From Vibrio sp. NTOU-M3 (GTDB lineage: Bacteria > Pseudomonadota > Gammaproteobacteria > Enterobacterales > Vibrionaceae): a stretch of 64,000 nt of DNA. Below the pieces are notes generated by a model. That model saw nothing but the letters and a program-made list of their open reading frames with translations. It was not told where the DNA came from and searched no databases. The position numbers and the translations under genes are program-made. Positions 42,743-51,494 of the stretch are shown piece after piece (position 1 is the first letter of the stretch; each line of letters opens with the position of its first letter). Where the stretch lies: NCBI RefSeq assembly GCF_040869035.1, contig NZ_CP162101.1, forward strand, positions 1,520,498 to 1,584,497, read 5' to 3'.

Positions 42743-44188
42743 ATGTCAGCTGAAACTAATCATCAATACTTTTCTCCTGCAGAGATGATGGCAGAAGCCG
42801 AAAAGTTCGCTTTGAGCAAAGCAAAGAAAAGTGACGGGATGATCTTAAGCTTGTCAGTTATGGCGGGGGCTTTTATCGGATTAGCCTTTCTTTTCTACAT
42901 CACAGTGACCACAGGCAGTGCTGATGCAGGATGGGGATTAAGCCGACTCGCTGGCGGTCTGGCATTCAGTATGGGGTTAATACTGATTGTAATATGCGGC
43001 GGAGAACTGTTTACCAGCTCAGTGTTATCGAGCATTTCTTGGGCAAATAAACAGATCAGCTTCGGAAAAATGCTCTCAATTTGGGGCAAGGTGTATGTCG
43101 GTAACTTTATCGGCGCAATGTTTTTGCTCCTTTTAGTATCCGCAGCCGGTCTGTATCAATTGGATCACGGTCAATGGGGCTTAAACGCTCTAAATATTGC
43201 TCAGCACAAGCTTCACCATTCACCAATTCAAGCATTTTCTCTTGGTGTGTTGTGTAACTTACTCGTGTGCTTAGCAATTTGGCTAACGTTCAGTAGCGCA
43301 AATGCCATGACAAAAGCGGCGATGACCATTATGCCTGTCGCCATGTTTGTCTCTACTGGCTTTGAGCACTGTGTTGCCAACATGTTCATGGTGCCACTAG
43401 GCATCGTCATTCAAAATTTTGCACCAAATAGTTTTTGGCTAGAAGCTGGCGTCAGTGCCAGTCAATACGCTGATCTTAATATTTACCAATTTGTTACTGC
43501 CAACCTAATCCCAGTCACACTGGGCAACATTGTCGGTGGCGCCGTATTAGTTGGACTTGCCAACTGGTGTATCTACCGTCGTCCGCAACTTAAAGCGGCG
43601 AACGTATCAACGATTACAAATACAACTCAAATTACGACAGTTAAGGACATCATTATGAACAGCAACATCACCGTTAAAGAAATTATGAACACTCGCCCAC
43701 TAACTCTTTCTGTAGAAATGCCAACAGCAGTCGCGATTGACACTCTACTCGCTAACCATCTTGATGGCGCGCCGGTGTGTGATGTTGAAGGTCGTTTGGT
43801 TGGTTTTTTCTCTGCTCACGATGTCATGGTTGATTTGTGGTGTCAGGATTACATTCCAAGTACGGAACAAAAAGTAGTGGATTTGATGTCACGTGATGTG
43901 ATCGCAATAGATGCAGCAGATAAGCTGGTAGATGTTACTGAATTTCTGTGTATTGACAAAGAGCAGCTATACCCAACAAGCGGAATGGGCATTGCAACAC
44001 GTATGACGTCACTATCTCTAGAAGAGCGCGCAAAGAGCATGAAGGTAAATAAACCACACATGTTACCTGTGCTTGAAAATGGACAACTCATTGGCGTTCT
44101 TTGCCGCGAACATGTTTTGAAAGCATTACGAGATGTTTACGGAGAACGTTTAACCGTGGTTAATCAACAAGAGCTTGAAACCGCATAA
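42743..44188 (+). CDS. focA: Formate/nitrite channel fused to a CBS-domain pair
   Basis: 481 residues. The first ~285 form a six-helix formate/nitrite transporter (GGELFTSSVLSSISWANKQI, VLCNLLVCLAIWLTFSSANA, GFEHCVANMFMVPLGI), the usual full length of FocA. Residues ~305-470 add two CBS motifs (VKEIMNTRPLTLSVEMPTAV, GAPVCDVEGRLVGFFSAHDV; LMSRDVIAIDAADKLVDV, HMLPVLENGQLIGVLCREHV), which often bind adenine nucleotides and gate channels. Inside the gene, AAGGA lies 7 bases before an ATG at 43655 (residue 305, MNSNITVKEIMN), so the CBS module could also be made separately. The symbol reflects the channel part only. Confidence 0.87.
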   Translation: MSAETNHQYFSPAEMMAEAEKFALSKAKKSDGMILSLSVMAGAFIGLAFLFYITVTTGSADAGWGLSRLAGGLAFSMGLILIVICGGELFTSSVLSSISWANKQISFGKMLSIWGKVYVGNFIGAMFLLLLVSAAGLYQLDHGQWGLNALNIAQHKLHHSPIQAFSLGVLCNLLVCLAIWLTFSSANAMTKAAMTIMPVAMFVSTGFEHCVANMFMVPLGIVIQNFAPNSFWLEAGVSASQYADLNIYQFVTANLIPVTLGNIVGGAVLVGLANWCIYRRPQLKAANVSTITNTTQITTVKDIIMNSNITVKEIMNTRPLTLSVEMPTAVAIDTLLANHLDGAPVCDVEGRLVGFFSAHDVMVDLWCQDYIPSTEQKVVDLMSRDVIAIDAADKLVDVTEFLCIDKEQLYPTSGMGIATRMTSLSLEERAKSMKVNKPHMLPVLENGQLIGVLCREHVLKALRDVYGERLTVVNQQELETA

Positions 44189-44225
44189 CAGTTTTGGTCA
44201 GGAAATAAGTCGCCTACAGACCAAA

Positions 44226-44247
44226 AAAGCCCCCTTTTGGGGGCTTT
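44226..44247. terminator. Bidirectional terminator between focA-like and yceI genes
   Basis: AAAGCCCCC-TTTT-GGGGGCTTT, flanked by A- and T-runs. Confidence 0.9.
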
Positions 44248-44266
44248 CTCTTTGAATCAAGGGTAT

Positions 44267-44836
44267 TTATTTTTTAATACCTTCGACAAATAGTTCCATA
44301 TCAACATAGCTTGATGCGCCCATGACCGCGATATTGAAATCTGCGAGTTCAAGTCGTGTCGTACCTTCAAAGCCAGCACGCTCGCCACCCCATGGGTCTT
44401 GGCCAGCTCCAATAAACTCGGCATCAATCGTAATTGTTTTCGTGACACCATGTAAATTCAGTTCACCAATCACGTCTAACTTACCATCACCTTTGTCGAC
44501 CACTTTTGTACTAGTAAATGTCGCCGTTGAAAACTTACCCGCATCGATAAAATCTGAGCTACGGATGTGTTTGTCACGTTCAGCATGATTAGAATCCAAG
44601 CTACGTGTATCAACATTTACAGTTACTTTTGATGCTTCAATGTTTTTTGGATCGTAAGAGAATTCACCATCAAATTTATTGAATCGACCTTTCGTGAAAC
44701 TGTAACCCAGATGGCTTACTTTGAAGTTAATAGATGCGTGAGCACCCTTTGTATCGATAACGTAATCCGCTGCGCTGGCACCAAAAGGCAGTACCATGGC
44801 CATAGCTAGTCCTGTAGCAAATAACGTTTTTTTCAT
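44267..44836 (-). CDS. YceI-family periplasmic lipid-binding protein
   Basis: 189 residues with a signal peptide (GLAMAMVLPFGASAADYVID). The lipocalin-like YceI domain shows KGAHASINFKVSHLGYSFTK, ASKVTVNVDTRSLDSNHAER and DVIGELNLHGVTKTITIDAE. Family members bind isoprenoid quinone-like lipids. The gene overlaps the cytochrome b561 stop by 4 bp, an arrangement repeated in many proteobacteria. Confidence 0.92.
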   Translation of the reverse strand: MKKTLFATGLAMAMVLPFGASAADYVIDTKGAHASINFKVSHLGYSFTKGRFNKFDGEFSYDPKNIEASKVTVNVDTRSLDSNHAERDKHIRSSDFIDAGKFSTATFTSTKVVDKGDGKLDVIGELNLHGVTKTITIDAEFIGAGQDPWGGERAGFEGTTRLELADFNIAVMGASSYVDMELFVEGIKK

Positions 44837-45372
44837 TTTGAAGCTCCTATCATTTTGCGTAGCGTGTTGTCTTTATTAATCACATGATGTTTTAGTGCAG
44901 CGATAGCGTGAAGACCAGCAAGTATCATCAATGCCCAAGCTGCATAAAAGTGAATGGTTCCAGATAGGTCAGATTGCCCTTCAAAAAGTGCACCCAATCC
45001 CGGAACAGTAAACCAACCGAAAACATCGATACCTCGTCCGTCTTCCGTTGAAATGAGATAGCCCGATATAAACAAAGTTGCTAATAAACCATACATAGCG
45101 ATATGAACCAGCTTGGCACCTAAGATTTCATAGGCATGACCTTCCACACTAGGTGACACCGTCACAAACTTCCAAATCAATCGAAAGAGCGTGACTGCCG
45201 CAAGAATAATACCTATAGATTTATGCCAATGAGGTGCGGTTTGATACCATTCGCTGTAATAGCTTAGATCTACCATCCACAAACCAACACCAAACATGCC
45301 TATTACTACGATTGCAGATAACCAATGAATGGTACGGGCTGTCAGGTTGTAGCTTTGTACATCAGAACTCAT
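44833..45372 (-). CDS. Cytochrome b561 (di-heme membrane electron carrier)
   Basis: 179 residues with four helices. Heme-ligand histidines are seen in RTIHWLSAIVVIGMFGVG, HWHKSIGIILAAVTLFRLIW, LVHIAMYGLLATLF and LHAIAALKHHVI. It passes electrons across the inner membrane, probably from quinol or superoxide (CybB-type). It is coupled to yceI. Confidence 0.92.
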   Translation of the reverse strand: MSSDVQSYNLTARTIHWLSAIVVIGMFGVGLWMVDLSYYSEWYQTAPHWHKSIGIILAAVTLFRLIWKFVTVSPSVEGHAYEILGAKLVHIAMYGLLATLFISGYLISTEDGRGIDVFGWFTVPGLGALFEGQSDLSGTIHFYAAWALMILAGLHAIAALKHHVINKDNTLRKMIGASK

Positions 45373-45533
45373 AACTAACTTTCTCTATCTTGCTTTTAAA
45401 TGTAAATGAGAATACCTATCAGGCATAGTACATATACCTCACTCTTCGCAACATAGTATTTACCATTCTTTACATTCGTGAAATAGAGCACACCTGTTCA
45501 ACTACATCAAAAATTTTGAATAAGAGTTTTTTG

Positions 45534-45782
45534 CTAATACTTGCTTATCTGTTCTATTTCATACAGCTCATCATCAATGTCTTGAAGCTTCCTGTGAATA
45601 ACGGTCTGTGCATCGACAATCCCTTTGTTATAGAAAGCAGGCCCGAATGTTTCTACGATAAAATCAAACATAAACTCTGCATCAAACTGCCCGACTTCAA
45701 CTTGAAGTTCGTCCATTAAGTACTTTTGCAAAGCTTCCGACATATCGTGCTTTTGTTGCGACGTAAATTCAATTTTGGCCAT
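45534..45782 (-). CDS. DUF2164 protein
   Basis: 82 residues. IEFTSQQKHDMSEALQKYL and FDFIVETFGPAFYNKGIVDA match the DUF2164 family of short bacterial proteins of unknown function. It is a single gene. Confidence 0.8.
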   Translation of the reverse strand: MAKIEFTSQQKHDMSEALQKYLMDELQVEVGQFDAEFMFDFIVETFGPAFYNKGIVDAQTVIHRKLQDIDDELYEIEQISKY

Positions 45783-46057
45783 TTTTGTTTAAACCTTTTC
45801 GTGTTCTTACCGTTAACGATTATACCGTAATGACTTTAGGGTTCTGGATATGGAGTGTATTACCTTACTTTAAAAATCAAGCGATTCACACCAACTACAC
45901 GACCTTGGTATGGCTTGACCATGTTTTAATAAAAGCCCATGATCTCAAAGAAAAAATCGTGTTCATGATCATGGTGTCAGTATTTTTGAGCAAGCGCTGT
46001 AACGAATTATGTTAGTCTAAACTTTTGCTCTGGTGCTCATTTTCTAGGAGAGATGAT

Positions 46058-46693
46058 TTGTTATTGGATGTGTTGATTCAAAGTGTTAACGAGTTTCAAA
46101 CGGACTGCATGAAACTATGTGAAAAACACTATCCTACGATTCACAATCAGGGCATGAGCGAACACCATTTAGGTCTTGCGTTTGCTCGCCGCTTAGCTCG
46201 GACGCTGAATGAGTTCGGACATACTTGTGATTTTGCGCCAATGGAGTCTTTGAAGTCGACAGATTATCCCCATCACTTTCGTGTAAGCTCAGATGCAGGG
46301 ACCGTCTGGGTTATTACCTCCCATTTAGTCAGTGCAGGACCAACTTGTCGCAAAAAATTATTCCGAGCTGTGGGGCAATGGCAACAGGAGTATGCGTATG
46401 CTATCCAACCAAATGATTTATTACTCCTTTTAACTGATCATTGGATTTCGCGAAGTAAACAAAGCCGAGAACTACTCCACTGGTGGACAGGACAGCTCCC
46501 AGATGAAATTGACGAATATAATGCTCAAGGCATCAGCCTATACGAAAGTGACTCTCAGCTTACTTATGACCTTGAGAAACACTTTAATGTCAGCCCCTAT
46601 TACGTCAAATTTACACATCCATTAAAACGCTCGACGAACCAAAGTTTAGTTAGAAAGTATATTCAGCTCTATTCAGTTATCCAATTAAGTTGA
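46058..46693 (+). CDS. Hypothetical protein, Vibrio type
   Basis: 211 residues from a TTG at 46058 with AGGAGA 6 bases upstream; a TTG at 46025 is an alternative without such a site. No signal peptide or membrane helix. WITSHLVSAGPTCRKKLFRA and LLLLTDHWISRSKQSRELLH are striking but match no family I can name. Confidence 0.55.
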   Translation: MLLDVLIQSVNEFQTDCMKLCEKHYPTIHNQGMSEHHLGLAFARRLARTLNEFGHTCDFAPMESLKSTDYPHHFRVSSDAGTVWVITSHLVSAGPTCRKKLFRAVGQWQQEYAYAIQPNDLLLLLTDHWISRSKQSRELLHWWTGQLPDEIDEYNAQGISLYESDSQLTYDLEKHFNVSPYYVKFTHPLKRSTNQSLVRKYIQLYSVIQLS

Positions 46694-47199
46694 TACTTTA
46701 ACAGCACCTTTAATCCACCGTGTATTAGTCGTGTATACAAGCCATACGAATAACAGATACAAACCTCAACAATTGGTCTCCTTCCTCAACGCCATTACAT
46801 ACCGATTCCTGCATCAGAATCTTTCCCAGAGATGGTGTCAGCCACAACAAACGATTAGACAGAGCGATAGGTTCGTAAGAAACATTTTTCAATAAGATAG
46901 AATATTGAGAGATATATCTAGAATTTGGGGAATAATATCTGGTATCGCTTTATTAGCGGCTAAAACAAACTTAATGTCTAATACGTACAATTGACAAGGA
47001 TAAACGACCAGACCAACACCAACAAACATCAAGTCAATCGAATTAACTATTTTATCTATTAACAATCACATAAACCATAAAGCACCGTTGTTTATGCGTT
47101 GACATATTAATGACATTATCAATAATGTGACGCGATGTTTCATGATTTTTCACAAAATATGCGACAGATTTCATTCTTTATAGTGAGCTTGGTAACAAC
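46694..47199. other. Intergenic region, nothing recognised
   Basis: About 500 AT-rich bases without a convincing coding frame, RNA gene or hairpin. It should hold the promoter of the EAL gene. Confidence 0.4.
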
Positions 47200-47997
47200 A
47201 TGATTCTCTCCCTCCAGCAACAATTCCAAGCGTGTATAGAACTAAATAGCGCGTATCAGTTTGTTGCTAACTATAAAGAACTTACCCTTTCGAGCGTGTT
47301 TCAACCGATTTTCAATCGACAAGATGGCATTATTGGCGTTGAAGCTTTAGTCAGAATAAAAACGGCTCAAGGAATGCAAATTAGACCGGATGCATACTTT
47401 CAATCGAATGCAATAAATTTAGAAGACAAGATCAACGTTGAACGGTTAAGTCGTGCAATACATATTCGTAACTTTTCACGTTCTAAATACGCACATCTAA
47501 AATTGTTTTTGAATGTCCTCCCTTCTGCTACTGAATACCTTACATACAACGGTCTTGATAATAGCTTATTAATTAAACGATTAAATGACTTAAACATCCA
47601 ACACTCACAACTGGTTATGGAGCTCGTTGAATTAAAGTTTCATGACGATGATACACTGCGTGAAACAATGATGAAGTTAAGCGATCAAGGCTTTCATGTT
47701 GCTGTCGACGACTACGGAACAAAGGCGTCAACAAAAGAACGAGTTGAACTCATACAACCTGCTATCGTAAAGCTTGATCGCTCTATCATGTTAGACTTTT
47801 TAGATGCTAAACCAGAGAAATTATACGAAGGGTTACGTGTTGCGAAGTCGATCGGTGCTAAGGTTGTTGTTGAAGGTATAGAAACAAAACATCAATACGA
47901 TACCATGAAGCAGCTCGATATCGACATGTTTCAAGGTTACTACCTCGCAATGCCAGAAGCCTTAAGTCCTTACGAATCCATAACCTGCTTAAACTAA
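47200..47997 (+). CDS. EAL-domain protein (c-di-GMP phosphodiesterase)
   Basis: 265 residues, an EAL domain alone. FQPIFNRQDGIIGVEALVRI carries the EAL signature; NVLP, ELVELKF, VAVDDYGTKAST, VKLDRSIM, VVVEGIETKHQ and MFQGYYLAMP retain the residues expected for metal binding and catalysis, so activity is plausible. No sensory or membrane domain is present. Confidence 0.88.
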   Translation: MILSLQQQFQACIELNSAYQFVANYKELTLSSVFQPIFNRQDGIIGVEALVRIKTAQGMQIRPDAYFQSNAINLEDKINVERLSRAIHIRNFSRSKYAHLKLFLNVLPSATEYLTYNGLDNSLLIKRLNDLNIQHSQLVMELVELKFHDDDTLRETMMKLSDQGFHVAVDDYGTKASTKERVELIQPAIVKLDRSIMLDFLDAKPEKLYEGLRVAKSIGAKVVVEGIETKHQYDTMKQLDIDMFQGYYLAMPEALSPYESITCLN

Positions 47998-48474
47998 GAA
48001 AAAGCCTCACGTTCTAAGCCTAGTTTTTCTATTGTTCGTTAGCGCAGGCCGACTTTACATCTCCCAAACAACTCAATGACCTTACTGAACAACTAGCCCG
48101 ATACATATCAAAAATTCTTCAGCGTTATAACCTTCGATTACACCCACTTTAAATTTGATCAATATTGATCAAACCCTTTCGAATTTGATCAGAAAGCTCA
48201 AATTTAAACATTTTGTTGGTGAGTAATTACTGTTTCTGTAAAGCAAGTTTATTCGCAGCATTTTATGCTAGAACAAAAACAGCCTAACATCTTTTATGTA
48301 ATTAAATTACACAATAAAACCAAACAAGATCAGCAGCAGTTAATCACTCCACTTTAACCTATTGATTTAATTAAGCAAAGGAGTAACACGAAGAGAAAAT
48401 TAAAGATTTGCAAGGAAAGTTACTTTGACAGAAGAATATGCTACTGCTTAATTAAAGATAAAAGAAAAGGCAGA
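47998..48474. other. Intergenic region with a 20-bp perfect palindrome
   Basis: About 480 AT-rich bases without an apparent gene. TTTGATCAATATTGATCAAA at 48154-48173 is a perfect palindrome, and a half copy (TTTGATCA) lies 14 bases further on. A small RNA in this gap is possible but not shown. Confidence 0.45.
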
Positions 48475-48493
48475 TTACTCTGCCTTTTCTTTT
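48460..48493 (-). terminator. Terminator of the vxr operon overlapping the vxrE stop
   Basis: AAAAGAAAAGGCAGA (48460-48474) and TCTGCCTTTTCTTTT (48479-48493) are perfect 15-bp arms around TTAC. The vxrE stop codon lies in the loop. Confidence 0.85.
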
Positions 48494-48630
48494 GCTGCTT
48501 GGTCACGAATTTCTTGAGCGACTATTTTGATGGCTTGTGCAGTACTGATCCCTGATGCCATGAGTTGCTGTATTTTCTCAACGGCAACTTGTTGTTCTGA
48601 GTGACTCAAAGGAGGGAGATCATCCAACAT
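48475..48630 (-). CDS. vxrE: UPF0181/YoaH-family small protein, VxrE
   Basis: 51 residues: [20 protein letters not shown] then [20 protein letters not shown], the signature of the UPF0181 (YoaH) family. AGGAGT lies upstream of the ATG. It is the last gene of the vxr operon, 72 bases after vxrD, matching the fifth gene of vxrABCDE in V. cholerae. Its function is not known. Confidence 0.8.
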   Translation of the reverse strand: MLDDLPPLSHSEQQVAVEKIQQLMASGISTAQAIKIVAQEIRDQAAKEKAE

Positions 48631-48702
48631 AAAAACTCCTAGCAATAAATAAGAGCCGATAGTAAACAGATTTTTGATTAGATACCAGCATTACTCCATT
48701 CA

Positions 48703-49902
48703 CTAGTAACTTGTCAGAAAGTTCACATAAGCTCCCATCGAATTTTCATTAGTATAACTTGCACCTAAATCAAGCTGGAACAAGTTCAATGGTGAAAGTC
48801 CAATACCTGCTGTGAAGGTATCGTCAGTATCATCATAGGCGATATTCTTGTTCCAGCCCGCACGCAATTTCAGTTGGCGTAATATATCTAACTCCCCTCC
48901 TACCCTAACCATTTGAGTATTGTCGTTGAAATTAGTGTAACGTTCATTTTCGTTCAATTCGTAATCAGCACTTAATGTAAAGTAATCTGAAACAATACCT
49001 GCTCCAACTGTATATTGAGGCCTGATTTGATAAGCATATGTTTGTGTGAGATCACGACTTTGGCTCGGGTCAATGCTTGAAGTGACCGTTTGGTTCAGAG
49101 TTAATGTTTGAATATCTCTGCTAACAAGGTTAGTCGCTGAAAAACCGATTCTCAACGGGCCATAAAACCATAAGAATCCAGCATCCATGTTGAACATGGT
49201 TTCCCCTGTACCATTGTCACGTACATCTTTAATATTGTAGCTGTTCAAGTTTGCTGAATATACATAGGTATAAATTCTTTGTAATTTTGGCGTAACACCA
49301 AATGCGATATGTTGGCCTAAGAAGGTTTGATATTTCGCCAGTGAGATACCAACTTCAGTCACCCCTATAGAAACGGCGTTGACAGCACTTAACTCTGCAT
49401 TCACCGCAGTGTCTATGGTTGAAATTCCGGTATTTGAACCAGCATAGATATCAGTTTCGGCGAATGATTCGGTATACGCTTTACCAAACACATTTGCAGC
49501 AACATACTGATTTGGAATAGCGAATGCCACCACCCCACCCAGCTCTAGTTTTGCTTTGTCACCCTGTAACGAATCGAGTGTAGTTTGTAATTCGGATACT
49601 TGGCTGAAATCACCATTTGCTGCTTTATCAATGATGCCAGCGGCCGTCTCTAGTTCATCGACCATCATGTATTCGTCGTTATAGGCTAACCCAAAGCTTG
49701 GCGTGATCATGCCAACATCATCATTACGACGATATATTGCTGTTAATGCTGGATTATAAAAAGGTGCAGTGAGAAAGTTTGCTGAGACAACACCGACACC
49801 ACCCATGGCATCACCTCGAGCCTCGATGGCATAGCTTGCGGCTTGTACAGAACCGGCTGCACAAGCAATTGAAAGAGTGAGAAGCTTTATTGGTTTTTGC
49901 AT
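48703..49902 (-). CDS. vxrD: Outer-membrane beta-barrel-like protein, VxrD
   Basis: 399 residues with a signal peptide (LLTLSIACAAGSVQAAS). AIEARGDAMGGVGVVSANFL, then a C-terminal region of alternating strands ending NFLTSY, resembles TraF-like or FadL-like porins. In V. cholerae the corresponding gene belongs to the Vxr/WigKR envelope stress locus. It lies 60 bases after vxrC. Confidence 0.78.
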   Translation of the reverse strand: MQKPIKLLTLSIACAAGSVQAASYAIEARGDAMGGVGVVSANFLTAPFYNPALTAIYRRNDDVGMITPSFGLAYNDEYMMVDELETAAGIIDKAANGDFSQVSELQTTLDSLQGDKAKLELGGVVAFAIPNQYVAANVFGKAYTESFAETDIYAGSNTGISTIDTAVNAELSAVNAVSIGVTEVGISLAKYQTFLGQHIAFGVTPKLQRIYTYVYSANLNSYNIKDVRDNGTGETMFNMDAGFLWFYGPLRIGFSATNLVSRDIQTLTLNQTVTSSIDPSQSRDLTQTYAYQIRPQYTVGAGIVSDYFTLSADYELNENERYTNFNDNTQMVRVGGELDILRQLKLRAGWNKNIAYDDTDDTFTAGIGLSPLNLFQLDLGASYTNENSMGAYVNFLTSY

Positions 49903-49962
49903 AACGATATAAACTCTTTAATTCCCTTACGTTTATATCGTCACACTGTTATGAAACTTTAG

Positions 49963-50835
49963 CTATTCCTCTTGGGAAACATCATAAGTTTTACTAATTA
50001 TTTGTGATTGCTCTACAATTATTGGACCTTGCCAGCGCTGGTGTATCATCGAGACTGCGAGGATATACCGTCCAGCAGGAATGCCCGTAGAATCCAAGCT
50101 TGTCGGGTAATCAGAATCTGAAACGTCTTTCCATACCTGATTATATGTGCCATCCACATAATCATAAACGGTCACGTTTTGTTTAGGCAGCGGACAATGA
50201 GGATTCAAAAGCGCATTTTTTTCGATCGACCATTGATCTTTAGATTGCCAGCGTACGCTGATTTTTGCTCTTGGATCACCGATGACAAGCCAAGAGCTCC
50301 AAGATGTTTGATCTTTCGCTGTAATATCAATTCTATATAACCCCATAGGCACTCGACTATTTAAGTTATAACGTTTGATATAGTTTTTGACACCGTTTCC
50401 GTCAGGCTCAAAACCTGTTAATGAGTCATCGTTTGATAACGATTTCTGTACCCACTTTGACAATGTGATGTCGGCAATTTCTTTATAAGTAGAAACGCGA
50501 ACTTCAGCACGATACGCATCCCTACCCGGGCTTTGAATTTCTGCTCTTTGAACCGTGACAGACTTTAGCCAATTCGGTAATGACTTTGTATCTAGGCTCT
50601 TACCACAATCCACTTCTAGTGATTGGAGAAAAAGATCATTTAAGTGGGGAGCGTTAGTCTGCTTTTTTTCTTGTTGCCAAACTTCAACCAAAGATGAAAA
50701 CATCGATGGTAGATCATCATTTAACAAGTGTTTATGCGCTTGTGTTAACGGCGTATTGTCTTCAAACCAGTCAACATTCGCAGCATATAAAGGCACGCTA
50801 ATAAGCGTGCCAATCAAAAAAGCTGTAATCCGCAT
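49963..50835 (-). CDS. vxrC: DUF2861 periplasmic protein, VxrC
   Basis: 290 residues with a signal peptide (FLIGTLISVPLYAAN). VDWFEDNTPLTQAHKHLLND and WSSWLVIGDPRAKISVRW belong to DUF2861, a Vibrio periplasmic family. It overlaps the vxrB stop by one base. Its precise role in the Vxr stress response is unknown to me. Confidence 0.78.
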   Translation of the reverse strand: MRITAFLIGTLISVPLYAANVDWFEDNTPLTQAHKHLLNDDLPSMFSSLVEVWQQEKKQTNAPHLNDLFLQSLEVDCGKSLDTKSLPNWLKSVTVQRAEIQSPGRDAYRAEVRVSTYKEIADITLSKWVQKSLSNDDSLTGFEPDGNGVKNYIKRYNLNSRVPMGLYRIDITAKDQTSWSSWLVIGDPRAKISVRWQSKDQWSIEKNALLNPHCPLPKQNVTVYDYVDGTYNQVWKDVSDSDYPTSLDSTGIPAGRYILAVSMIHQRWQGPIIVEQSQIISKTYDVSQEE

Positions 50836-51494
50836 TAGGCTTTCATCTTATAACCAACGCCACGCAAAGTTTCGATCTCTAAACCAGGCAACTTTTGGCG
50901 TAGCTGAAGAACGTGAGTATCTACCGTTCGTGTTGTTGGGAAATGATTATAACCCCATACATGATCAAGCAATTCATCACGTGTAAATACACGGCCTAAA
51001 TTGCTCGCAAGGAAAAGCAACAAGTCAAATTCAGTTCGAGTTAAAGTGATCGATTCATCTTTGAAAAAGACTTCACGAGTCGCCTTATCGATCAGCAAGT
51101 GCTCAGTTTTCACTTTAGTATCATCGAGCGCATCCGCATCAGGGGCACGCAACTGTGCACGAATACGAGCAAATAATTCGGCTTCTGCAAATGGTTTTGT
51201 CAGGTAATCATTTGCACCTGCATCCAGTCCAGTTACTTTGTCTTTTACAGTAACTAAAGCAGTTAAAAGAATAACGGGAACGTCTTTTATTTTCTTCCAA
51301 TCGACTAAGTGCTCAACTGAGTCACCATCCGGTAACTGGCGATCCAGTATCACTAGATCCGCTTTGTCCCAGTATTGTTCTACATCAGCAATAGTCTCTG
51401 CATGGAAGCACTCGTATCCCGCTTGTTCTAAACTGACTAAAAGGCCGTCTGCTAGGTTTTTATCATCTTCAACGAGAAGCAGTGTCTGTTTCAC
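50835..51494 (-). CDS. vxrB: OmpR-family response regulator VxrB
   Basis: 219 residues from a GTG at 51494 (GGAG 7 bases upstream); frames extending further upstream run antisense-like through vxrA and are not credible. The phospho-acceptor aspartate is in DLVILDRQLPDGDS, the conserved lysine in LTKPFAEAELFARI, and the C-terminal winged helix includes LTRTEFDLLLFLASNLGRVF. It overlaps vxrA by 26 bp. In V. cholerae VxrB (WigR) governs cell-wall homeostasis, type VI secretion and biofilm genes. Confidence 0.9.
   Translation of the reverse strand: MKQTLLLVEDDKNLADGLLVSLEQAGYECFHAETIADVEQYWDKADLVILDRQLPDGDSVEHLVDWKKIKDVPVILLTALVTVKDKVTGLDAGANDYLTKPFAEAELFARIRAQLRAPDADALDDTKVKTEHLLIDKATREVFFKDESITLTRTEFDLLLFLASNLGRVFTRDELLDHVWGYNHFPTTRTVDTHVLQLRQKLPGLEIETLRGVGYKMKA

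Noticed and set aside
45785..46015. Plus-strand frame of 76 codons before the 211-residue hypothetical gene
   Set aside because: No ribosome binding site, no recognisable domain, odd composition; likely chance.
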